A program made the translations under genes and the position numbers. DNA of 64,000 nucleotides from Streptococcus equinus (GTDB lineage: Bacteria; Bacillota; Bacilli; Lactobacillales; Streptococcaceae). The notes below the pieces were generated by a model, which made no database searches, was not told the origin of the DNA, and worked only from the letters and a program-made list of their open reading frames with translations. The stretch covers positions 425,280 through 489,279 of the forward strand of contig NZ_FNJK01000002.1 in assembly GCF_900104225.1 (NCBI RefSeq), given 5' to 3'. Positions 41,618 to 49,519 of this stretch are shown here, piece after piece. The first letter of the stretch is position 1. Every line of letters begins with the position of its first letter.

Positions 41618-43261
41618 ATGGGACTTAATATGACTTTAGAGCAATCACAAGCTCAGTCAGCAAGTGTTAATAGTGTCTGTCAAGCTCAAGTTCAGGGGTA
41701 TCAGGCTTTACAGCGTGCTATTCAAAACTTTGCAGAGGATACTGAAAATTTACAAGGAAAAGCCTATAACTCTGCTAGAAGTTATTATCAAGCGGTTTTG
41801 TTGCCACTTGCTCAAGGTGGACAATTGTATGTGGAAACTTTAAAAAAAGCAAGCACTGATTTTCCTGCTGGCTATGAAGAAAAAGTAGATACGAAGAGTT
41901 GGAGCGAAGAGCAGCTTCAAGAATATATTCAAAAAGAAGAAGAGATGATTGCTAAACTTAATGATTATGCCAAATCATTAGCACACTCGGGGATACCTTC
42001 GGAGCATAAGCATCAACTTGAAGTCAATAACACAGAATTATTGCGTGGACATCATATGACAAAACACGTTTATGAGACAATCTTGGCTCATTTACGAGCT
42101 TATAGCACGAATTCTGTCCATTTATTTGATGAATTAAATGATATTGATGCGCAGTTAGCAATAGGTATCTCACAGACAAAAACTTGTTGGGATGCTTCAT
42201 CTGGTACCTTTACCATTCCAAGTGATTTGACTTGGGTGAATTATTTATCAGCTTACTCAGCGACAAAAGATTTAAATCTTAGTCAATCTGACCGTGCTTT
42301 TGTCAATACCATGATGGCTGAATACGGTTTTGATCTAACAACAGCTAAGCAATTGTTGACCGTCAAAAAAGGCATTGATAAGAAATTTTCAAACCTTTCT
42401 CAAAAGGAGAGAGACTATATCTTTTTAAGAGTGGTTGGTGCAGCTAATTATGATGGCTTTCAGTGGGATGAAACAGCTGGCTATTTAACACCGTACTTCT
42501 ACATCGAAGTTCCTAGCAGCCCCATCACTGATGAAAAAGCTAAAGTTGTTAAACCATTGCTTAGCATTTATCGAGATTTAGGACTTAGCGAACAAGAAGC
42601 CAAACAATTAAATTACAACCTTCGATTGCAGCATAATATGGCTGGGGGAAATTATGATTTGGCCGATGATTTGAAAAAAGACAATGTAAATTTATATAAT
42701 CAAGCAAAACAAAATTATACTTCTGTTTATGGAACCTCAAAAGGTTTTGACGAGTTTTGGGATAGTCATTTAAAATCATATTCTAATAACGGTGCAGGTC
42801 ACGCTGATTTTACTCATCAATCTATCACGATGGCAACCTGTTTGAATCCAACAAGCATCCAGTTATCAGATGTTTATGGCGGGAGAGAGCATGTCAAAGA
42901 TTTAGCAGGCTGGGAAGGGGATACTACCTTTAATGCTAATGATATGAAACCTAGCATTGGCGAGGATGATTATAAGGCAGATTTAGATTCTGTCAATATT
43001 ATCGGGCGAATGGAAAAGGGTCAAACCTACAGTCAAGCCAGTGTTTCTTATTACCGTGATGTTAACAAAGATAGCACTACTCGTGAAAAAGAATTCGTCA
43101 AAAATAAGGATTGGGATGAAGTCAAAGGTACTATTTATGTTAGCTTGGCTCCTGATGATATCCTTAAAAAAGGTGAAGAGGCAACTAAAGAGTATATTTC
43201 TGAGCGCTATAAGGGTGTGCCGCAATTTTTAGAGCGTCTAGAAGCTGTGGCTGATAAATAA
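41618..43261 (+). CDS. LXG-domain polymorphic toxin, possible TelC-type C-terminus
   Basis: This 547-residue protein has an N-terminal helical LXG domain (about 1-200, with QGKAYNSARSYYQAVLLPLAQGGQLYVE) and a globular C-terminus (about 240-547). That part contains GAGHADFTH (392-400), LAGWEGDTT, DDYKADLD (450-457) and a YYRDVNKDSTTREKEF segment. Downstream paralogues resemble TipC immunity proteins, so a TelC-like lipid II phosphatase is my best guess. AAGGAG lies 9 bases before ATG 41618; a 6-codon reading frame at ATG 41613 overlaps the start. Confidence 0.75.
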   Translation: MGLNMTLEQSQAQSASVNSVCQAQVQGYQALQRAIQNFAEDTENLQGKAYNSARSYYQAVLLPLAQGGQLYVETLKKASTDFPAGYEEKVDTKSWSEEQLQEYIQKEEEMIAKLNDYAKSLAHSGIPSEHKHQLEVNNTELLRGHHMTKHVYETILAHLRAYSTNSVHLFDELNDIDAQLAIGISQTKTCWDASSGTFTIPSDLTWVNYLSAYSATKDLNLSQSDRAFVNTMMAEYGFDLTTAKQLLTVKKGIDKKFSNLSQKERDYIFLRVVGAANYDGFQWDETAGYLTPYFYIEVPSSPITDEKAKVVKPLLSIYRDLGLSEQEAKQLNYNLRLQHNMAGGNYDLADDLKKDNVNLYNQAKQNYTSVYGTSKGFDEFWDSHLKSYSNNGAGHADFTHQSITMATCLNPTSIQLSDVYGGREHVKDLAGWEGDTTFNANDMKPSIGEDDYKADLDSVNIIGRMEKGQTYSQASVSYYRDVNKDSTTREKEFVKNKDWDEVKGTIYVSLAPDDILKKGEEATKEYISERYKGVPQFLERLEAVADK

Positions 43262-43271
43262 AGGAGAGTTT

Positions 43272-43886
43272 ATGACAAAGAAACTAATCAGCATTCTGGT
43301 ATTGCTAGTTGCAGCATTAACTTTTGGTCTTCATCATTATCTTAGTCAGCCCAAGAATATTTTTGATGAAATGTACCAAGAGACAAAGCAAACATATCGC
43401 AGCGGGAATATTTTAAGGAAAATCAATGGTTTTGAAATTGATAAAATCTGGCCAAGTGACGATTCCAATATTTCCAAAACCCCTTCTGGAAAATATTCAG
43501 ATGAAATTCTTAATCATTATTCTGATATCAGAATAGGTTTTAATTTTGAACAGAATAGTAAATTAATGTCAGTTTCCTTTAAAAGGGAAGTCAGTTCAAA
43601 TACTAATTTAATTATTTGGAGTTTGTACAGCTGTAAAGATAGAGTCTTAACTAAAACTGTAGAGATTAGGGTGAAAAGTGGCGATTCAGATAAATACATT
43701 GAAGACCAATCTAAAGTTAAGGCTTATCTTGCAAAATACGGCATCACGGCATCTGATTTAGATAAATACTACAACGAAGTTGTGAACCAAAAAGTGTTGA
43801 AGGATTGGTGTTCTATCTATGACAGCAAGTTTTCACCTAAGGATTATGGTGACGTGACTGTCAAGACCGAGTGGGAAAATTGGTAA
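43272..43886 (+). CDS. TipC-like immunity protein, copy 1
   Basis: This 204-residue protein has an N-terminal membrane anchor (LISILVLLVAALTFGLHHYLS), NIFDEMYQETKQTYRS, a divergent middle, and the conserved end YLAKYGITASDLDKYYNEVV...WCSIYDSKFSPKDYGDVTVKTEWENW, split by variable residues. It should face the outside of the membrane, where it could neutralise the LXG toxin encoded 10 bases upstream. Assignment to the TipC type is from memory of the family. Confidence 0.65.
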   Translation: MTKKLISILVLLVAALTFGLHHYLSQPKNIFDEMYQETKQTYRSGNILRKINGFEIDKIWPSDDSNISKTPSGKYSDEILNHYSDIRIGFNFEQNSKLMSVSFKREVSSNTNLIIWSLYSCKDRVLTKTVEIRVKSGDSDKYIEDQSKVKAYLAKYGITASDLDKYYNEVVNQKVLKDWCSIYDSKFSPKDYGDVTVKTEWENW

Positions 43887-43892
43887 TAAGTT

Positions 43893-44507
43893 ATGACAAA
43901 AAAATTAATCGGCATTTTAGTCTTGCTAGTTGCAGCATTAGCTTTTGGCCTTCATCAATATTTTAGTCAGCCCAAGAATATTTTTGATGAGATTTATCAA
44001 GAAACCAAAAAGACATATCAAAGTAATAATGTTTTTAATCAATTAGGTGATGTAGATATTCATAAGTATCAAGAATATAACAATGATTCAAAATTTTACT
44101 CAAGTATAACTTATCGTGAGGAGTCTTTTTCAAAAGATTATAGTAATGTACATTTAACTTTTCATTTTACACAAGATACAAAATCAGTGTTTATTTCTTT
44201 TGAAAAAGAAATCGCGACAGGCACACGTCTTTGGATATATGGAAAATATTCCTCAAATGATAAGTCATTTCAGAAAAATATTCAAATTATCTTAGAGAAT
44301 GGCGATTCAGATAAATACATCGAAGATCAATCTAAGGTCAAAACTTATCTTGCAAAATACGGCGTCACGGCATCTGATTTAGACAAATACTATGACGAAG
44401 TTGTGAACCAAAAAGTGTTAAAAGACTGGTGTTCTATCTACGACAGTAAGTTTTCACCTAAGGATTATGGTGACGTGACCGTTAAAACCGAGTGGGAAAA
44501 TTGGTAA
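43893..44507 (+). CDS. TipC-like immunity protein, copy 2
   Basis: This 204-residue paralogue of the preceding gene starts 6 bases after it. The first 45 and last 60 residues are almost identical to copy 1, while residues about 45-130 differ (for example HKYQEYNNDSKFYSSITYRE). It is probably an immunity variant against a related toxin. Its ribosome site is weak (TAATAAGTT before ATG), so translation may be coupled to copy 1. Confidence 0.62.
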   Translation: MTKKLIGILVLLVAALAFGLHQYFSQPKNIFDEIYQETKKTYQSNNVFNQLGDVDIHKYQEYNNDSKFYSSITYREESFSKDYSNVHLTFHFTQDTKSVFISFEKEIATGTRLWIYGKYSSNDKSFQKNIQIILENGDSDKYIEDQSKVKTYLAKYGVTASDLDKYYDEVVNQKVLKDWCSIYDSKFSPKDYGDVTVKTEWENW

Positions 44508-44516
44508 TAAATTATT

Positions 44517-45134
44517 ATGACAAAGAAATTAATCGGTATTCTAGTCTTGCTAGTTGCAGCATTAACTTTTGGTCTTCATCATTATCTTAGTCAGCCCAAG
44601 AATATTTTTGATGAGATTTATCAAGAAACTAAAAAGACATACCAAAGTAATAATGTTTTAGGGAAAATTAAGGATTTTGATATTCGAGGTTCATGGCCTA
44701 GCGATGATCCGAATATTTCAAAAACTCCGTTTGGTAAGTACAATGAAAAAGATTTGCCTCAAAAGTATTCTGATATTGAAATTAGTTTTAATTTTGGAGA
44801 GGGAAATAAGGGAGAAAATTTCCGCTTTGAATGGCATCCAAATTCAAAAATCACTGTTTGGTACTTATGCTTTTATAATAAAAAGAGCAAAACATTCACT
44901 AAAGAGGTTGCGATTTTTAATGAGCCAAGAAAAGCAGGTGAGTACGTTGACGACAAAACCAAAGTCAAAACTTATCTTGCAAAATACGGCATCACGGCAT
45001 CTGATTTAGACAAATACTACGATGAAGTTGTGAACCAAAAAGTGTTAAAAGACTGGTGTTCTATCTATGATAGTAAGTTTTCACCTAAGGATTATGGTGA
45101 CGTGACTGTCAAGACCGAGTGGGAAAATTGGTAA
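44517..45134 (+). CDS. TipC-like immunity protein, copy 3
   Basis: This 205-residue third paralogue shares the N-terminal anchor with copy 1 almost exactly and the C-terminal block with both copies, but has its own middle (DFDIRGSWPSDDPNISKTPFGKY). The mosaic of shared ends and different centres suggests duplication with recombination. No strong ribosome site is visible before the ATG. A terminator follows. Confidence 0.62.
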   Translation: MTKKLIGILVLLVAALTFGLHHYLSQPKNIFDEIYQETKKTYQSNNVLGKIKDFDIRGSWPSDDPNISKTPFGKYNEKDLPQKYSDIEISFNFGEGNKGENFRFEWHPNSKITVWYLCFYNKKSKTFTKEVAIFNEPRKAGEYVDDKTKVKTYLAKYGITASDLDKYYDEVVNQKVLKDWCSIYDSKFSPKDYGDVTVKTEWENW

Positions 45135-45161
45135 TAAATCTTTGCGACTTCATCTACATGT

Positions 45162-45190
45162 CAAAGTGGACAATGATCCACTTTTTTTAT
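45162..45190 (+). terminator. Terminator of the LXG locus
   Basis: AAAGTGGA and TCCACTTT pair around CAATGA and are followed by TTTTTAT. Confidence 0.8.
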
Positions 45191-45195
45191 ATAAT

Positions 45196-45219
45196 AAAGT
45201 CAGTTGTATAACTGACTTT
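45196..45219. promoter_or_regulatory. Operator of the HdiR-UmuC operon
   Basis: AAAGTCAGTT and AACTGACTTT form a perfect 10+10 bp inverted repeat with a 4-bp centre (GTAT), 52 bases before the repressor start. It is the expected site for the HdiR/LexA-like protein. Confidence 0.8.
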
Positions 45220-45270
45220 TAAAAACAAATCAGTTTATCTTTACAAAATACGATAAAAGAGGTGAGTTTG

Positions 45271-45957
45271 ATGTATTATCCTAAAAAGTTAAAAAATCGT
45301 CGTTTGGAGCTTGGTTTGAAGCAGACAGAACTAGCAAAGGAACTTGGGATTTCTAAACAGTCTTATTTTGCTTGGGAAAAAGGTACGGCAAAGCCAACAA
45401 AAGCTAACTTGGCTAAGTTAGAAGAGCTTTTGCAAGTGTCGCACGGCTATTTTTCTGAGCTTGAGATTGCGACTCTTTATAAGCAATTAACTGACCAAAA
45501 TCAGGATAAAGCTTTGACTTATGTTCAAGATTTACTTGAACAGCAGCATAAGGTGGTTACTATGGTTCAAGAACCACGTTTTGCCTACAAGGTTTATGAG
45601 CGCCTGTCAGCTGGTGTTGGTGCTAATGTCTATGATGATATGGATTACGATACAGTTTATTTTGATAAAGATTTGGCGCATGATTTTGCCTCGTGGATTG
45701 ATGGGGATTCTATGGAACCGACTTATCATAATGGCTCAGTAGCCCTCATTCGTGACACTGGTTTTGATTATGACGGTGCAGTTTATGCCGTTGTTTGGAA
45801 TTCACAGACTTATATCAAAAAAGTTTACCGCGAGGAAAATGGCTTGCGCTTGGTATCAATTAATAAAGATTACGCCGATAAATTTGCACCATACGATGAA
45901 AATCCGCGCATTGTCGGAAAAATCGTTGGAAGTTTTATACCAATCATAGGAGGATAA
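45271..45957 (+). CDS. HdiR/LexA-like repressor (XRE HTH plus S24 peptidase)
   Basis: This 228-residue protein has an N-terminal XRE helix-turn-helix (LKQTELAKELGISKQSYFAWEKG) and a self-cleaving S24 domain: cleavage site Ala114-Gly115 (LSAGVG), Ser147 in GDSMEPT and the Lys183 region in YIKKVY. I use ATG 45271, 8 bases after AGAGGTG. HdiR in lactococci represses umuC and is inactivated on DNA damage; the operon here has the same plan, and a perfect inverted repeat precedes it. Confidence 0.9.
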   Translation: MYYPKKLKNRRLELGLKQTELAKELGISKQSYFAWEKGTAKPTKANLAKLEELLQVSHGYFSELEIATLYKQLTDQNQDKALTYVQDLLEQQHKVVTMVQEPRFAYKVYERLSAGVGANVYDDMDYDTVYFDKDLAHDFASWIDGDSMEPTYHNGSVALIRDTGFDYDGAVYAVVWNSQTYIKKVYREENGLRLVSINKDYADKFAPYDENPRIVGKIVGSFIPIIGG

Positions 45958-45958
45958 G

Positions 45959-46162
45959 ATGCGATTAAAAGATATTTTAGATTTAGATTCATATGACTTA
46001 GCTCCTGATAGCAAGGTCGAAATTTTTGATATGGATGATTTTGCGGATTCTGTCATGCATCAGCGTTTTTCAAAGGTTTATTTACCAGAAAATCAAGACA
46101 GCGAACTCTCACCATATGCCTTTTTGGTCAATGATTCTATCTTGATTACCATGGAGGCTTAG
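45959..46162 (+). CDS. Small acidic protein between repressor and polymerase genes
   Basis: This 67-residue acidic protein (MRLKDILDLDSYDLAPDSKVEIFDMDDF...) has no recognised domain. It begins 1 base after the repressor stop with AGGAGG upstream and ends directly at the umuC start, so it is translated within the operon. Small ORFs in this position are familiar in Gram-positive umuC operons, but I know no function. Confidence 0.75.
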   Translation: MRLKDILDLDSYDLAPDSKVEIFDMDDFADSVMHQRFSKVYLPENQDSELSPYAFLVNDSILITMEA

Positions 46163-47578
46163 ATGGGCTACTTTGATTATTCACGGGAGCCACGCGCAGA
46201 CATCGCTTTTGTGGATATGAAATCATTTTATGCTAGTGTAGAATGTGTCGACCGTGGTTTGCACCCGTTAAAAACTTCGCTTTGCGTCATGAGCCGTGCT
46301 GAAAATGCCAGTGGCTTGATTTTGGCGTCTTCACCGACGTTCAAAAAAGTTTTTGGCAAGTCAAATGTCAGCCGTGCGTATGATTTACCTTTTGATGTGC
46401 ACACGCGCAAGTTTTCCTATTACAATGCTAAACGTCAAGGTTTACCGACCACGCCTGAGTATGTGGCTTTCATTGAAAATTGGGCAAAGGCGACTTGGAT
46501 TGTGCCACCGAGAATGAGCCGTTACATCGAGAAAAATCTGGAAATCCAGCATATTTTCCAGAATTACGGTAGCATTGAGGACATTTTGCCTTACTCTATT
46601 GATGAAGGTTTTATTGATTTGACCTCGTCGCTGAACTATTTTATCCCTGACAAGACCCTAGGTAAGAAAGAAAAGCTGGATAAGGTTTCTGCTATGATTC
46701 AGCGAGAAATTTGGCAAAAGACAGGCATCTACTCAACGGTTGGCATGTCAAATGCCAATCCATTGCTTGCAAAGCTTGCTCTTGATAACGAAGCCAAGCA
46801 CAATCAGAACATGCGTGCCAATTGGTCTTACGAGGATGTCGAGACTAAGGTTTGGGCGATTCCTAAGATGACTGACTTCTGGGGGATTGGCAGCCGTATG
46901 GAAAAGCGTCTTAATAAGCTTGGCATTTTTACTATCAAAGAACTCGCTAATTTCAATCCTGATATTCTCAAGAAAGAGCTTGGTATCGTGGGGGTTGACC
47001 TCTTCTTTCATGCTAACGGCATTGATGAAAGCAACGTTCATCAGCCCTACAAGCCTAAGTCTAAGAGCATTGGCAATTCTCAGGTTTTGCCACGCGATTA
47101 TCGCAAGAAAGCCGATATCGAGTTAGTTTTTAGGGAAATGGCAGAGCAGGTTGCTATTCGCCTGAGAAGAGCTCACAAGAAGGCGACAAATGTGTCGATT
47201 TATGTCGGTTTTTCAAAGCAAGAGAAAAAGCACCGTATTCAGGCGCAAATGAAAATCGAGCCTAGCAATAACACCAAGCAACTGACTGAGCACGTCTTAA
47301 CTTTGCTGCGCAAAAAATATGATTCGGGTGCAGTCAGACATATCGCGGTATCTTATTCAGGCTTAGTCGATGAATCGTACAGTACGTTTTCTTTATTTGA
47401 TGACATTGAAAAAATAGAAAAAGAAGAAAGGCTCCAATCAGCCATTGATGCCATCCGAGACCATTTTGGTTTTACGACCATTCAAAAGGCTAATGCGTTG
47501 CAAGAAGCCTCACGTAGCCTAGAGCGCAGCAAATTGGTCGGCGGGCATTCCGCAGGAGGATTGGATGGATTAAGTTAA
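46163..47578 (+). CDS. umuC: Y-family DNA polymerase (UmuC-like)
   Basis: This 471-residue translesion polymerase has catalytic motifs FVDMKSFYASVECVDRG and YSIDEGFIDLT, finger and thumb regions (WGIGSRMEKRLNKLGI), and a little-finger domain with QVLPRDYRKKADIELV. Its start codon follows the upstream stop directly. It is controlled with the HdiR-like repressor and followed by a YolD-like gene. It probably mediates damage-induced mutagenesis. Confidence 0.93.
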   Translation: MGYFDYSREPRADIAFVDMKSFYASVECVDRGLHPLKTSLCVMSRAENASGLILASSPTFKKVFGKSNVSRAYDLPFDVHTRKFSYYNAKRQGLPTTPEYVAFIENWAKATWIVPPRMSRYIEKNLEIQHIFQNYGSIEDILPYSIDEGFIDLTSSLNYFIPDKTLGKKEKLDKVSAMIQREIWQKTGIYSTVGMSNANPLLAKLALDNEAKHNQNMRANWSYEDVETKVWAIPKMTDFWGIGSRMEKRLNKLGIFTIKELANFNPDILKKELGIVGVDLFFHANGIDESNVHQPYKPKSKSIGNSQVLPRDYRKKADIELVFREMAEQVAIRLRRAHKKATNVSIYVGFSKQEKKHRIQAQMKIEPSNNTKQLTEHVLTLLRKKYDSGAVRHIAVSYSGLVDESYSTFSLFDDIEKIEKEERLQSAIDAIRDHFGFTTIQKANALQEASRSLERSKLVGGHSAGGLDGLS

Positions 47579-47579
47579 G

Positions 47580-47942
47580 ATGATTGACCGCAGTTATTTA
47601 CCATTTCAATCGGCGCGTGAGCACTATGACAGAGGCATGGAAAAATGGATGGGCTTTTTCTTATCTGAACACACTAGCTCACTAAAAGCCGATAAAACCA
47701 AAGAACTCCTACACACCAACCTTACTAAAGACCAAAAAGCACTTCTCCTAAGCCAACTCTACACCAGCCACCTCACTGGTGTTTTTACAACCACAAAAGA
47801 CAAAGACCACAGTCAACAACTCAGAGGCAAAATCACCGATCTCACCCCACACGAAATCACCATCAAAACAAAATCCCACTACCACCTCATCAAAACCAAG
47901 GACATCCTAGCCATCGGCGTCGAAGTCGAAGGAGTAGTCTAA
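47580..47942 (+). CDS. YolD-like protein
   Basis: This 120-residue protein starts MIDRSYLPFQSAREHYDRGMEKWMGFF, the YolD-like pattern. YolD proteins accompany UmuC-type polymerases and may play a UmuD-like accessory part. It begins 1 base after the umuC stop. From about 47690 on, the coding strand becomes very rich in C and A and poor in G and T, unlike its neighbours. Confidence 0.82.
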   Translation: MIDRSYLPFQSAREHYDRGMEKWMGFFLSEHTSSLKADKTKELLHTNLTKDQKALLLSQLYTSHLTGVFTTTKDKDHSQQLRGKITDLTPHEITIKTKSHYHLIKTKDILAIGVEVEGVV

Positions 47943-47966
47943 TTTTTATACAAAAGAAGGAGAATA

Positions 47967-49379
47967 ATGAAAGATATAACAAAAGCAAGTCAATTAATTG
48001 TATTAGGAAATGGATTCGATTTACATTGTGGTTTAAAGAGTTCTTACAAGGATTTTTTATATTATGTGATAACACAAAAATATGCTGAGTATTTTCCAAA
48101 TGATAGTGAAAAATCTCCTGAAAAGGCTTTTGAATATTTTAAAGAATATCTAAAGACTGGGGAAGAAATGTTTGATAAATGGTACTTTGAAAGTATTAAT
48201 TTTAATATGTCATCACAAATTTTTCCTGATATAAACATCTGGTACTTAATTTTATTTCACGAGAATCTAAAACAATCATCAAATTGGTCAGATATTGAAT
48301 CTGTTATTGAGAAGTATGTTAGTGATAAATTTATTTTTGATAACGATAAAGAAAAACAAATCCAGAAAACATTTATTGATATTCTAGTAGATGTCTTTTT
48401 TAACTATGGTTTCGAGGTAAATATATTATCAGAAGATACGATGAAGCAAGCTGAATATAATTTTGCTGGTCTCCTTCTCTATCATATTTTAAAAAGAGAT
48501 GATGGGTGTTATGAAATTGAGACAAAAGTCAATGAGTTGAAAACTGCCTATAAAAACTATAAGTCTCGTTCTAGATGGATTGGAGCAGATGTTGATAAAG
48601 AGAAAGAATTTGTATTTGGCTTAAAAAATTCTCAAAGAAGTAAAGTCAAAGAGTTAATTAGCAACCTTTTAATGTCTGAACTCCATAATTTAGAAAAAGA
48701 TTTTCAAGCTTATCTAATTCAAGAAACAGAAAGGGAAGAATACAAGAGTAAAGCTGAAAATTTCTTGCAAACTATAGTTATAGAGGGAGGATATCCATCA
48801 AGTTATAATGTTTTTTCATTTAATTATACTAATTCATGTTCTGGTAATTTTGGGACTCAAATAGCTTTCCGTAATGTTCATGGAGCATTAAATCAAAATT
48901 CGAATGAAAGTAAGATTATTTTTGGAATAGACAACATTTCTTCAGATTCGAGAGCAGAAGATATTGGTTATCGTTTTACAAAATCTTACCGTACTATGAG
49001 ATTATATACCGAATTAGAAAATGACATGGCTTTTGGGGATAAAATCGATAATATTTTCACTAAAGATATGGACGTTATTAAATTTTATGGTCACTCTTTA
49101 GCTAGAGCTGATTACAGCTACTTTCAATATATTTTTGACATGTATGATTTGTATAATTCTGATGTCAGATTGATTTTTTACTATTCAAAAATTGAAGGAC
49201 GAACAGTAGAAGAAGTAAGGCAAGAACAATACCGCAATATAACGAAATTGATAGAACAATATGGTGAGACTTTAGATAACAAAGCCCACGGAAGAAATCT
49301 TTTGACAAGACTAATTCAAACAGGAAGATTGAAGATAGTTGGATTGGAAGACGACAATAATAAAATGCAAGAAGAATAA
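47967..49379 (+). CDS. abiH: AbiH-family abortive infection protein
   Basis: This 470-residue protein begins with LIVLGNGFDLHCGLKSSYKDF, the AbiH signature. NVFSFNYTNSC, NVHGALNQ, IIFGIDN and the C-terminal IKFYGHSLARADYSYFQYIFDMY segment follow. Lactococcal AbiH blocks phage growth by an unknown mechanism. It is AT-rich compared with the umuC operon and sits beside a type I restriction system, forming a defence block. AAGGAG precedes the ATG and a terminator follows. Confidence 0.87.
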   Translation: MKDITKASQLIVLGNGFDLHCGLKSSYKDFLYYVITQKYAEYFPNDSEKSPEKAFEYFKEYLKTGEEMFDKWYFESINFNMSSQIFPDINIWYLILFHENLKQSSNWSDIESVIEKYVSDKFIFDNDKEKQIQKTFIDILVDVFFNYGFEVNILSEDTMKQAEYNFAGLLLYHILKRDDGCYEIETKVNELKTAYKNYKSRSRWIGADVDKEKEFVFGLKNSQRSKVKELISNLLMSELHNLEKDFQAYLIQETEREEYKSKAENFLQTIVIEGGYPSSYNVFSFNYTNSCSGNFGTQIAFRNVHGALNQNSNESKIIFGIDNISSDSRAEDIGYRFTKSYRTMRLYTELENDMAFGDKIDNIFTKDMDVIKFYGHSLARADYSYFQYIFDMYDLYNSDVRLIFYYSKIEGRTVEEVRQEQYRNITKLIEQYGETLDNKAHGRNLLTRLIQTGRLKIVGLEDDNNKMQEE

Positions 49380-49383
49380 TCAA

Positions 49384-49432
49384 AGCTACCCTATCTAGTT
49401 TTATAAAGAAACTGGATAGGGTATTTTTTATT
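49384..49432 (+). terminator. Terminator of abiH
   Basis: ACCCTATC-TAGTTT pairs with AAACT-GGATAGGGT and is followed by ATTTTTTA. Confidence 0.8.
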
Positions 49433-49471
49433 TGAATGGTCAAGATAACGGTTCCGTGCGTAGTCGAAGCA

Positions 49472-49480
49472 TGATATAAT
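49472..49480 (+). promoter_or_regulatory. Extended -10 promoter of the hsd operon
   Basis: TGATATAAT is a consensus extended -10, 40 bases before hsdM. Confidence 0.55.
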
Positions 49481-49519
49481 ATACTTGATATTTTAAAAAT
49501 ATATTAGAAGGAAATTTTT

